DNA of 64,000 bases, taken from an uncultured Bacteroides sp. Lineage in GTDB: Bacteria; Bacteroidota; Bacteroidia; Bacteroidales; Bacteroidaceae. Below the pieces are notes generated by a model, which saw nothing but the letters and a program-made list of their open reading frames with translations, was not told the DNA's origin and searched no databases. Shown in pieces: positions 57,218-64,000 of the stretch; position 1 is the first letter of the stretch, and each line of letters starts with the position of its first letter. Location of the stretch: positions 372,001 through 436,000 of the forward strand of contig NZ_OY782854.1 of the NCBI RefSeq assembly GCF_963678425.1, given 5' to 3'. A program made the position numbers and the translations under genes.

Positions 57218-59845
57218 ATGGAATTAGCAAGTAAGTATAACCCCGCCGACGTGGAGGATAAGTGGTACCAGTATTGGCTGGATCATAAATTATTTAAGTC
57301 AAAACCTGATGGACGCGAGCCATATACAGTAGTGATACCTCCTCCAAATGTGACTGGTGTGCTACATATGGGCCACATGCTGAACAATACCATTCAGGAT
57401 ATCCTTGTCCGCCGTGCCCGTATGGAGGGAAAGAATGCTTGCTGGGTACCGGGAACAGACCATGCTTCTATTGCTACTGAAGCAAAAGTAGTGAATAAAC
57501 TGGCTGCCGAAGGTATTAAGAAAACTGATTTAACCCGTGATGAGTTCCTGAAACACGCATGGCAGTGGACTGATAAGCACGGTGGCATCATTCTTGAGCA
57601 GTTGAAAAAGCTGGGTGCTTCCTGTGACTGGGATCGTACAGCGTTTACTATGGACGAGTCTCGTTCAGAAAGCGTGCTTAAAGTATTTGTTGATCTTTAC
57701 AAAAAAGGTTTGATCTACCGTGGCGTGCGTATGGTGAACTGGGATCCAAAAGCGCTTACCGCTTTGTCTGATGAGGAAGTTATCTACAAAGAAGAGCACA
57801 GCAAATTGTTCTACCTTCGTTATATGATTGAAGGGGAAGATAAATACATTATTGTGGCTACTACCCGTCCTGAAACAATTTTGGGTGATAGTGCTGTTTG
57901 TGTGAATCCAAATGATCCACGTTACAGTTACCTGAAAGGAAAGAAAGTAATTGTTCCTTTGGTGAACCGTGCCGTGCCTATCATCATGGACGATTATGTA
58001 GACATCGAGTTTGGTACAGGTTGCCTGAAAGTAACTCCTGCTCATGATGTAAACGACTATATGCTTGGAGAGAAATATAATCTTCAGACTATTGATATTT
58101 TCAATGCCGACGGAACAATAAGTGAAGCCGGAGGCATGTATGTTGGAATGGATCGTTTCGATGTACGTGAGCAAATAGAGAAAGATCTTAATGCTGCCGG
58201 ACTGATGGAGAAGGTTGAAGCTTACGATAACAAGGTTGGTTACTCAGAACGTACCAATGTGGTTATTGAACCGAAGCTTTCTATGCAATGGTTCCTTAAT
58301 ATGACCGATTTGGCTAAACCAGCTTTGGATTCGGTTATGAACGATGACATTAAATTCCACCCTGCTAAATTCAAAAATACATACCGTCACTGGATGGAGA
58401 ATGTGAAGGACTGGTGTATCTCCCGTCAGTTGTGGTGGGGACATCGTATTCCTGCTTATTTCCTTCCTAAAGGTGGCTTCGTTGTAGCTGCTACTGAAGA
58501 AGAGGCTTTGCAACTGGCTCGTACAAAGACTGGCGATGCTAACCTGCAACTGTCCGACCTTCGTCAGGATGAAGATTGCCTTGATACCTGGTTCTCTTCA
58601 TGGTTATGGCCTATCTCTTTGTTCGATGGAATTAATAATCCGGGTAATGAAGAAATTAAATATTACTATCCAACCAGCGATCTTGTAACAGGACCGGATA
58701 TTATCTTCTTCTGGGTAGCTCGTATGATTATTGCGGGTTATGAATACCAGAATGAATTGCCATTTAAGAATGTTTATTTTACGGGTATTGTTCGCGACAA
58801 ACAAGGACGTAAGATGTCTAAGTCTTTGGGTAATTCACCTGATCCTTTAGATTTGATAGAGAAATTCGGTGCCGATGGTGTTCGTATGGGAATGATGCTT
58901 GCTGCTCCGGCAGGAAACGACATCCTGTTTGATGATCAGCTGTGCGAACAAGGACGTAACTTTAATAATAAGATTTGGAATGCTTTCCGCTTGATAAAAG
59001 GATGGGAAGTTGACAATACAATAGAACCTTCTGAAGCTGCAACGTTGGCTGCTGAATGGTTTACTAACGTAATGAGCAAGGCAATTGATGAGGTGCAGGA
59101 TCTGTTCTCTAAATACCGCTTGTCTGAAGCTTTGATGGTTGTTTATAAACTATTCTGGGATGAATTCTCTTCCTGGTATCTGGAATTAATCAAGCCTGCT
59201 TATGGTGCGCCTATTGATGGCAAGACTTATGCTGTAACTCTGAAGTTCTTTGATGATCTTCTTAGATTGCTTCACCCATTCATGCCTTTTATTACAGAAG
59301 AATTGTGGCAATGTCTTACCGATCGTAAAGATGGTGAAAGCATCATGAGTCAGACTCTTCCTTCTTATAAAGCTGCTAAAGAAGATACACTAAGCTCATT
59401 CGAGGCTACTAAAGAAGTTATTGCCGGAGTTCGTACCATCCGTATGCAGAAGAATATTGCTCAGAAGAATCAACTTGAACTGGAAATAATAGGAGAGAAC
59501 CCTGTTCAATACTGGATTCCTGCCATTTCTAAGATGTGTAACCTTTCTTCTTTGAAGTCGGTAGAAGATAAATCAGCCGGAGCTGCTTCGTTTATTGTAG
59601 GTACTACAGAATATGCTGTTCCTCTAGGCGATCTGATTGATGTGGCTGCTGAGATTGAGAAGCTGAAAACCGACCTGAAATATCAGGAAGGATTCTTGAA
59701 TTCAGTACTTAAGAAACTAAGCAATGAGAGATTTGTGAACAATGCTCCTGCTGCTGTTATCGATATAGAACGCAAGAAACAAGCCGATGCTGAAAGTATC
59801 ATTAAATCTTTGAAGGAAAGTATCGAAGGATTTCAGAATAAATAA
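57218..59845 (+). CDS. valS: Valyl-tRNA synthetase
   Basis: The protein has 875 residues and the class I synthetase signatures of Val[21 protein letters not shown] (HIGH-type motif), the editing domain with [17 protein letters not shown], the Trp-rich [18 protein letters not shown], and [26 protein letters not shown] (KMSKS motif). A C-terminal coiled coil begins near [20 protein letters not shown]. It charges tRNA-Val and clears threonine mischarging. Length is normal and all key motifs are intact. It is the usual neighbour of mazG in this group. HipT-type kinases target synthetases, but there is no evidence that this one is a target of the kinase at 12.7 kb. Confidence 0.98.
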   Translation: MELASKYNPADVEDKWYQYWLDHKLFKSKPDGREPYTVVIPPPNVTGVLHMGHMLNNTIQDILVRRARMEGKNACWVPGTDHASIATEAKVVNKLAAEGIKKTDLTRDEFLKHAWQWTDKHGGIILEQLKKLGASCDWDRTAFTMDESRSESVLKVFVDLYKKGLIYRGVRMVNWDPKALTALSDEEVIYKEEHSKLFYLRYMIEGEDKYIIVATTRPETILGDSAVCVNPNDPRYSYLKGKKVIVPLVNRAVPIIMDDYVDIEFGTGCLKVTPAHDVNDYMLGEKYNLQTIDIFNADGTISEAGGMYVGMDRFDVREQIEKDLNAAGLMEKVEAYDNKVGYSERTNVVIEPKLSMQWFLNMTDLAKPALDSVMNDDIKFHPAKFKNTYRHWMENVKDWCISRQLWWGHRIPAYFLPKGGFVVAATEEEALQLARTKTGDANLQLSDLRQDEDCLDTWFSSWLWPISLFDGINNPGNEEIKYYYPTSDLVTGPDIIFFWVARMIIAGYEYQNELPFKNVYFTGIVRDKQGRKMSKSLGNSPDPLDLIEKFGADGVRMGMMLAAPAGNDILFDDQLCEQGRNFNNKIWNAFRLIKGWEVDNTIEPSEAATLAAEWFTNVMSKAIDEVQDLFSKYRLSEALMVVYKLFWDEFSSWYLELIKPAYGAPIDGKTYAVTLKFFDDLLRLLHPFMPFITEELWQCLTDRKDGESIMSQTLPSYKAAKEDTLSSFEATKEVIAGVRTIRMQKNIAQKNQLELEIIGENPVQYWIPAISKMCNLSSLKSVEDKSAGAASFIVGTTEYAVPLGDLIDVAAEIEKLKTDLKYQEGFLNSVLKKLSNERFVNNAPAAVIDIERKKQADAESIIKSLKESIEGFQNK

Positions 59846-59887
59846 CGATATGCGATATATCGGATAATTATAGATTTAGCAAATAAT

Positions 59888-59924
59888 AAAAGAGGATGGC
59901 TTTTTAGTCATCCTCTTTTTTACT
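59888..59924. terminator. Bidirectional terminator between valS and the next gene
   Basis: AAAAGAGGATG and CATCCTCTTTT form a perfect 11-bp stem around a 10-base loop, flanked by A and T runs. It serves both convergent genes. Confidence 0.88.
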
Positions 59925-59925
59925 T

Positions 59926-60570
59926 TTATAAACCCAGCAATCTGATTGAGATTCGATAATAGTTTTTATCCTGTGGCATGTGACTGGATAGATTTTGTCC
60001 ATCTAATGTGCAATTGCGGTAGCCTGAAAAAGGGTCATACCATCCGTAACCAATGCCGCAAAACAGTTTTAGAGCTTTATTGTTTTTATTGAAACTGTGG
60101 AAAATTCCGGTTTCAAGAAATGCTCCTGGTGTGAACTTTGAAAAGATGTATTTTCCTTTAGAAACATTCTTTGATTCGGCCTGTTTATCAATAGAGATAT
60201 AATCAAAAGGGATAGGCTCAAAAATAAAAGATCCGCTCCCATATATCCCTGTCTGCTTAAATATGGGGCAAATATATGTGGCGGAAGACACACTGTTAAG
60301 GTGAAGGATATTTTCGTCTAAAGAGTACTCTCCCCAACTTTTGTCTAGTTTGGAGTGTACAAGCATTCCTCCGGTTGAAAGTATCAGATTTTTATTAATG
60401 AGCCAGTTATATGTGACCGAGGTGCTAAATAGTAACTCTTCATTTGAGTTGAAATACATGCTACCATCGATGCCTAAACCTTTTTTTACTTGCGCTATTG
60501 AGTTAGACGGTTGTAGAAGGAATAATATTCCTATAAGAGTTAGAATAAACTCTTTGCTGCTTTTTGCCAT
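59926..60570 (-). CDS. Small outer-membrane-type beta-barrel protein of unknown function
   Basis: The protein has 214 residues with a signal peptide ending at SNSIAQ (about residue 26). The mature part alternates aromatic and polar residues and short loops (GIDGSMYFNSNEELLFSTSVTYNWLINKNLILSTGGMLVHSKL, TGIYGSGSFIFEPIPFDYISI, FLETGIFHSFNKNNKALKLFCGIGYGWYDP) and ends in YYRISIRLLGL. This suggests a beta-barrel of about 8-10 strands in the outer membrane. No family name is apparent. It is convergent with valS and shares its terminator. A minus-strand -7 box lies at 60633-60640. Confidence 0.7.
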   Translation of the reverse strand: MAKSSKEFILTLIGILFLLQPSNSIAQVKKGLGIDGSMYFNSNEELLFSTSVTYNWLINKNLILSTGGMLVHSKLDKSWGEYSLDENILHLNSVSSATYICPIFKQTGIYGSGSFIFEPIPFDYISIDKQAESKNVSKGKYIFSKFTPGAFLETGIFHSFNKNNKALKLFCGIGYGWYDPFSGYRNCTLDGQNLSSHMPQDKNYYRISIRLLGL

Positions 60571-60632
60571 TGCTGATATTTATAAGTCAGTTTTATTCTT
60601 TGTGGTTGTGAACTTATTTTTTATAAGACCTG

Positions 60633-60640
60633 CAAATATA
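60633..60640 (-). promoter_or_regulatory. -7 box of the beta-barrel gene
   Basis: TATATTTG on the minus strand matches TAnnTTTG, about 63 bp upstream of the start. Confidence 0.5.
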
Positions 60641-60756
60641 ATGATTAAATTTGTTATTATTATTTTATCCTGAGCTATTGGTGAATAATTTCAATTTATT
60701 CGTCAATAAATAAAATCCATTGAGGAATGGCTGAAAATTATTGGAGAATAATGTTT

Positions 60757-60838
60757 CAAACTCCCGCCTGCTGTTTTTGAAAGCAGGCGGGAGTTTGCTC
60801 AACATCCGGTTACGTTTTAAAAAAAACAGGCGGGATGT
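60757..60838. repeat. GC-rich double hairpin repeat (CCCGCCTG element)
   Basis: A perfect 15-bp stem (60757-60771 with 60783-60797, arms CAAACTCCCGCCTGC and its complement) is followed by AACATCC (60801) pairing with GGATGTT (60832). Pieces of it recur at 9333-9372 and 9477-9489. Confidence 0.7.
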
Positions 60839-60917
60839 TTTTTACATTGTATTTTTGCACGATCTTACAGAAAAAGGTTCTTCGTCACTTTAGTTTCTTC
60901 TTTTAGGGGATAGAAGC

Positions 60918-60950
60918 AAACAAAGGATGCCTGTTGAGCATCCTTTGTTT
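60918..60950 (-). terminator. Probable terminator of the acidic protein gene
   Basis: AAACAAAGGATGC and GCATCCTTTGTTT form a perfect 13-bp stem with loop CTGTTGA, 22 bp after the stop of the minus-strand gene at 60972. The stem ends in TTTG on both strands. Confidence 0.65.
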
Positions 60951-60971
60951 GAATATCATCGTATAAGAGAA

Positions 60972-61418
60972 TTAGTTTTCTAATAACTTTTTCAGGAAAT
61001 CATCCAGCTCTTCATCAAGTCCTTTGAGAAGCTCATCATTAACCAGCATTGTATCATCATCCATAAGTAGCAGGTCAGTAATGGTCTCTTTTTCTTCATC
61101 TACCAGCACAACTGAGTAGGGCTTCAGAAGGGTAAGATGTTCAAAGATTCCCTCTTCTTTCAGTTTATTGAGTATAGAACGGAGAAAACGCTCTATGTTC
61201 TGATAAAAGTCTTCAGTGTCGTTATCTATCCACTCTTCGATTATAACCTTTGCTAATTCCTCCTCATCATCATTGAAGATGCAAAATTCACCTGAATCTT
61301 GTTTCGGGAGTAAATGGATGTCGGTAACAATTGTTTGTTCCTCATCCCCGGTAAACTGGTTTACAGCCTCTCTAATGGCCGATTCGATCAGTATATTTGA
61401 TTGTGCACTTAATTTCAT
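60972..61418 (-). CDS. Conserved acidic protein of unknown function
   Basis: The protein has 148 residues, very rich in Asp and Glu (NDDEEELAKVIIEEWIDNDTEDFYQNIERFL, LLMDDDTMLVNDELLKGLDEELDDFLKKLLEN), with no signal peptide. Alternating strands and helices suggest a small soluble fold. I do not recognise a named family. It has its own -7 box (61451-61458) and a terminator-like hairpin, so it is a single-gene unit in the cytoplasm. No function can be proposed from the sequence. Confidence 0.75.
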   Translation of the reverse strand: MKLSAQSNILIESAIREAVNQFTGDEEQTIVTDIHLLPKQDSGEFCIFNDDEEELAKVIIEEWIDNDTEDFYQNIERFLRSILNKLKEEGIFEHLTLLKPYSVVLVDEEKETITDLLLMDDDTMLVNDELLKGLDEELDDFLKKLLEN

Positions 61419-61450
61419 ATAGATGATTTTATCTTTTTCGTTATTTTAGT

Positions 61451-61458
61451 CAAAAGTA
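61451..61458 (-). promoter_or_regulatory. -7 box of the acidic protein gene
   Basis: TACTTTTG on the minus strand matches TAnnTTTG, 32 bp upstream of the ATG. Confidence 0.6.
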
Positions 61459-61489
61459 CAAAAAAAAACTATTTTCCCTACAGATTCTC

Positions 61490-62575
61490 TTAATTATTGT
61501 CATTAAAACGTTTCATTTGCAGATCCAATATTTGTATGTCTTCTTTTCTTTGTGTTAATTGCATTAAATAATTAGCAATTATGAGATAGTCCTGTGAATA
61601 GTTTTTGGGAGCTTCGCTTTCAGTTGATTGGGGAGACTTTTCTTTGTTCTCTTTGCTATTGACTATCTGGAATGCTTTTTTTGCCCATTCTATAGCTTTG
61701 TCGATCTCGTCATGGGTTTCATAGTACAAGGCAATATTAAAGGCTGTACGCATCTTTATCTTATCGCTTTTCTTGTTGTTGGCTATTAACCATAACTTCA
61801 GTGCATCGTTCCAAGAACCTTCCCGAACAAGCACACCGCCATCTCTCAATTCTAAAGAACCGCTGATATAATAAATTCTGTTTTCACTTTTCCAGGTGGG
61901 CAATAAATATTTTGTTGGTAGTTCACCGGCAAATTCAGAAACTTCTTTCATTAAAGAATCTTCTTTTATCAAATCGTTTTTTGCATCTTCCGGGGTTATT
62001 CCATATCCTTCCCAAAAGATACTATCTTCAGGAGCTGTTGCAATGAACGGCTTACTTCGTGAAGGAGCATAGACTTTTACTATAGGTGAGATTTTTGCAT
62101 CGATGGTTGAGCGAAAGAGATTGTTTATAAAATCTGTTTTTTCTATTGTCTTTATAGTAACATCTTCCACTGAAAAAATTACGTTTACTCCTAAGTCTGA
62201 TGTGAGTTGTCTGACTTCTTCCTGGGATAATTCCTGTTGTTCTCTAGGAAAAAGATCATTCCCTCTTAGGACAGAATCACAGATAATGACCTTATCAAAA
62301 TAGTTGGCTTCAGCAATATTTTTTGCAAATGATTCAGTAGCAGTTTTGCCATCTCCCTGAAAAGCAGACTCAGTACTATGACTCTGATCTGTTTTGTTAA
62401 TCACGCTCTTTTCTTTTCTGGCAATTATATTATTGACAATACCAACAGTCTTTATCTCCGGTGGAAAAATAACTTTGGCAGGTTGCAAATAATCAATGGA
62501 TACCAGATCTATAGAAACGCAGGAACTGACCAGCAAAGCCAGGAGTATGCATAGTGTATAGTGATATTTTATCAT
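61490..62575 (-). CDS. DUF6340-like lipoprotein with TPR-type C-terminus
   Basis: The protein has 361 residues with a lipoprotein signal ending in LLVSSC (Cys19). The start of the mature part, VSIDYLQPAKVIFPPEIKTVGIVNNI, and the block GDGKTATESFAKNIAEANYFDKVIICDSVLR are typical of the DUF6340 group of Bacteroidota. The end contains helical pairs (WNDALKLWLIANNKKSDKIKMRTAFNIALYYETHDEIDKAIEWAKKAFQI), as in TPR repeats. It is probably anchored to the outer membrane or its periplasmic face. Function is not known. It has its own promoter box and no evident operon partner. Confidence 0.8.
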   Translation of the reverse strand: MIKYHYTLCILLALLVSSCVSIDLVSIDYLQPAKVIFPPEIKTVGIVNNIIARKEKSVINKTDQSHSTESAFQGDGKTATESFAKNIAEANYFDKVIICDSVLRGNDLFPREQQELSQEEVRQLTSDLGVNVIFSVEDVTIKTIEKTDFINNLFRSTIDAKISPIVKVYAPSRSKPFIATAPEDSIFWEGYGITPEDAKNDLIKEDSLMKEVSEFAGELPTKYLLPTWKSENRIYYISGSLELRDGGVLVREGSWNDALKLWLIANNKKSDKIKMRTAFNIALYYETHDEIDKAIEWAKKAFQIVNSKENKEKSPQSTESEAPKNYSQDYLIIANYLMQLTQRKEDIQILDLQMKRFNDNN

Positions 62576-62600
62576 ATCTTTTTCTCTTAAGTTATCTGAA

Positions 62601-62608
62601 CAAAAGTA
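62601..62608 (-). promoter_or_regulatory. -7 box of the DUF6340-like gene
   Basis: TACTTTTG on the minus strand matches TAnnTTTG, 25 bp upstream of the ATG. Confidence 0.6.
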
Positions 62609-62684
62609 ATATTTTTATCTGCAAATAAAAGTGAAATGCCTATCTTCTTTTTTTATTTTTTCTGAAAGAGAGCCAATTAGAAAT

Positions 62685-62720
62685 AAAAAAAGCGGAAAAT
62701 TTATGTTTTCCGCCTTTTTT
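62685..62720 (-). terminator. Intrinsic terminator of the PPIase gene
   Basis: A stem formed by GGCGGAAAA-type arms around a 6-base loop with long A and T flanks lies 24 bp after the stop of the PPIase gene. Confidence 0.85.
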
Positions 62721-62743
62721 AAATATGAATGTTTCTTTGTTAT

Positions 62744-64000
62744 TTAGAAGAACAGATAACGTGTATCTTTTACATTTGCTTTGATATAAAGATCATTTAC
62801 AAATCTGCTTACTGCTCTCATAGCTGTGCTTTGAACCTTCATTTCTTCCTGTTTCTGGTTGTATACCTCTTTCAGTCTTTCTTTATTATAAGGCTGGAAT
62901 ACGAATACAGCAGCGTTTCCTTTTACAGGACCACTCAACTTATTCAGTTGTGCTATTGAAGCATAAGCGCTTAATACAGGTTCACTGCTTCTTACAGCAG
63001 AAACGTATGCAGGAGCTGCAAATGAAACGTGTTTAACAGAGTCAGTTACAACGTTTGGTATTGTTTGGCACTGTGCAAAGCTTTGTAGTTTCTTGGCTTT
63101 GATATCCGCCATAATCTTTTCAGCTTTTTTATCTTTGATTATTTCTGCTTTAAGCTGGTCTTTAACCAGTTCAAGAGGACGATAACCTTCTTTAACGATG
63201 TCTGTAAGAGCTATAACTAATAGATGGTCGTTATCGCCGCATTCAAACATTTGAGATACGTCGCCTGCTTTAGCAGCAAAAACCCATTTCATTGCTTCAC
63301 GAGTACCTTTAATTCCACCTATAACGTGTTCGGCACTGTAAAGGTCTTTTCTTTCCAGTAATTTGTATCCTTTAGCTTCTGCATTAGCATTGATTTTTTC
63401 AACTGTTGAATTAGCAGCAACAAACTGACTAAAGTCATTGTAGATCTTGTTATATGTTTCTTTGCTGAAGCTTACCGGTTTTTTGATTACAGCAACTTTA
63501 TATTTGTCTTTTACTGCTTTCTTATCAAGAACCTGCAGAATAATGTTTGCCTGAGGAAGAGCGATGTTTGCTGTTTCGTTAACTCCCAGACCAAATAATG
63601 TAGAGAATAGTTTTACGTTATTGGCATCCAATGTAGCACCTGCATAAGCTTGTGAGGTGATCCATTGTGCTTCAGGATTGCCCTTGTATTTTTTTGCAAT
63701 TTCAGCAAAATCGCTTCCTGATTTAATAGCATTGTATGCGCTGTCTGCAAGTGCTTTTGCCTTTTCTGGTGTTTCTGCAGAAATCTGAATCTGACGGAAC
63801 TGAATTGAATCGGCAGCAGACTCTTTAGCTAGAACCTTAAATGAATTGTATGAATTGTCTGCCTGGTTGTAGTAAGGTCCGTAGATCTGACCAATCGCTG
63901 CAGAATCAATGTGTGATGCAATGTCTGCAGGGAAAGCAGCTTTTGTGTAGAACAAATCAGCAAAAGGAACTGTAGATTCTGAATTACGGATAACGCTTGT
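62744..64000 (-). CDS. SurA/PpiD-type peptidyl-prolyl isomerase, C-terminal part (5' end outside window)
   Basis: The frame is open to the edge of the window, so at least 418 residues are present and the true start lies beyond 64000. The visible part has a parvulin-like segment (FRQIQISAETPEKAKALADSAYNAIKSGSDFAEIAKKYKGNPEAQWI, then NVKLFSTLFGLGVNETANIALPQANIILQVLDKKAVKDKYKVAVI) and a second, more divergent one (MKWVFAAKAGDVSQMFECGDNDHLLVIALTDIVKEGYRPLELVKDQLKAEI). This matches the large PpiD-like folding helpers of Bacteroidota, which are anchored in the inner membrane by an N-terminal helix, not visible here. They assist folding of exported proteins. The C-terminal 90 residues are helical and end in KANVKDTRYLFF. 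Confidence 0.88.
   Translation of the reverse strand, partial: TSVIRNSESTVPFADLFYTKAAFPADIASHIDSAAIGQIYGPYYNQADNSYNSFKVLAKESAADSIQFRQIQISAETPEKAKALADSAYNAIKSGSDFAEIAKKYKGNPEAQWITSQAYAGATLDANNVKLFSTLFGLGVNETANIALPQANIILQVLDKKAVKDKYKVAVIKKPVSFSKETYNKIYNDFSQFVAANSTVEKINANAEAKGYKLLERKDLYSAEHVIGGIKGTREAMKWVFAAKAGDVSQMFECGDNDHLLVIALTDIVKEGYRPLELVKDQLKAEIIKDKKAEKIMADIKAKKLQSFAQCQTIPNVVTDSVKHVSFAAPAYVSAVRSSEPVLSAYASIAQLNKLSGPVKGNAAVFVFQPYNKERLKEVYNQKQEEMKVQSTAMRAVSRFVNDLYIKANVKDTRYLFF

Larger units (their letters stand above)
60571..60971. other. Intergenic stretch with repeat, one plus-strand -7 box and a hairpin
   Basis: Besides the CCCGCCTG element, this 401-bp gap has TATTTTTG (60850-60857, plus strand) and a 13-bp hairpin at 60918-60950. 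No coding frame is supported. The box and the hairpin could delimit a short RNA of about 90 bases, but there is no clear T run. Confidence 0.5.

Noticed and set aside
60866..60890. Another TACA...TTCGTC pair like the PUL motif
   Set aside because: The offset is 15 bp, not 17, and no PUL gene starts nearby; it is probably a chance match.

Overview
The window looks like a chromosome segment of a Bacteroides-type gut bacterium. The evidence is a SusC/SusD pair, a hybrid two-component regulator (HTCS), many secreted glycoside hydrolases, FecR-like ECF signalling, and repeated upstream boxes fitting the Bacteroides -7 promoter element TAnnTTTG. Base composition is AT-rich throughout, and the stretch from about 13.8 to 16.7 kb is clearly more so. 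I see no tRNA, rRNA, insertion sequence or CRISPR array.

Layout. (1) 1-8.4 kb: the end of a PstS-like binding protein, then SusC, SusD, a secreted M20 amidohydrolase and an APC-type amino acid permease. This reads as a locus that takes up and splits N-acylated amino acids or small peptides. (2) 8.4-12.2 kb: a repeat-rich accessory stretch with YdeI-like, GH43-like and PhzF-like genes, a 125-bp ungapped inverted repeat pair around the YdeI-like gene, a 22-bp-pitch TGTACA array and duplicated hairpins. (3) 12.2-16.7 kb: a defence or stress island. It holds a split HipBST-type toxin-antitoxin operon with a candidate operator, then an AT-rich trio: a sce7726-family nuclease-like protein, a sce7725-family protein and a RES-domain protein.

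(4) 16.9-55.2 kb: a large polysaccharide utilisation locus, all on the plus strand. It carries GH127, GH141, GH78-like, GH138-like, a GH137-GH2 fusion, four further GH2-type or GH106 enzymes, an SGNH esterase, an (alpha/alpha)6 enzyme possibly of GH139, the HTCS, and a beta-helix protein with a DUF6298-like C-terminal part. Content and order resemble the rhamnogalacturonan-II (RG-II) locus of B. thetaiotaomicron as I remember it (BT0983-BT1003). The enzymes would remove side chains A and B of RG-II from the outside in, mostly in the periplasm. No SusC/SusD pair lies within this part. Four transcription units of the locus share an upstream motif, TACA followed exactly 17 bp later by (T/A)TCGT, which I propose as the HTCS operator.

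(5) 55.3-64 kb: an ECF sigma factor with a very short FecR-like partner, then core genes: mazG, valS, a small outer-membrane-type protein, an acidic conserved protein, a DUF6340-like lipoprotein and a SurA/PpiD-type peptidyl-prolyl isomerase cut by the window end.

The most unusual signals are the shared PUL motif, three intergenic arrays of GTAC-centred boxes at a fixed 22-23 bp pitch, the conserved-box inverted repeat around the YdeI-like gene, and the sce7726-sce7725-RES trio. All family assignments come from reading motifs; no database search was run.
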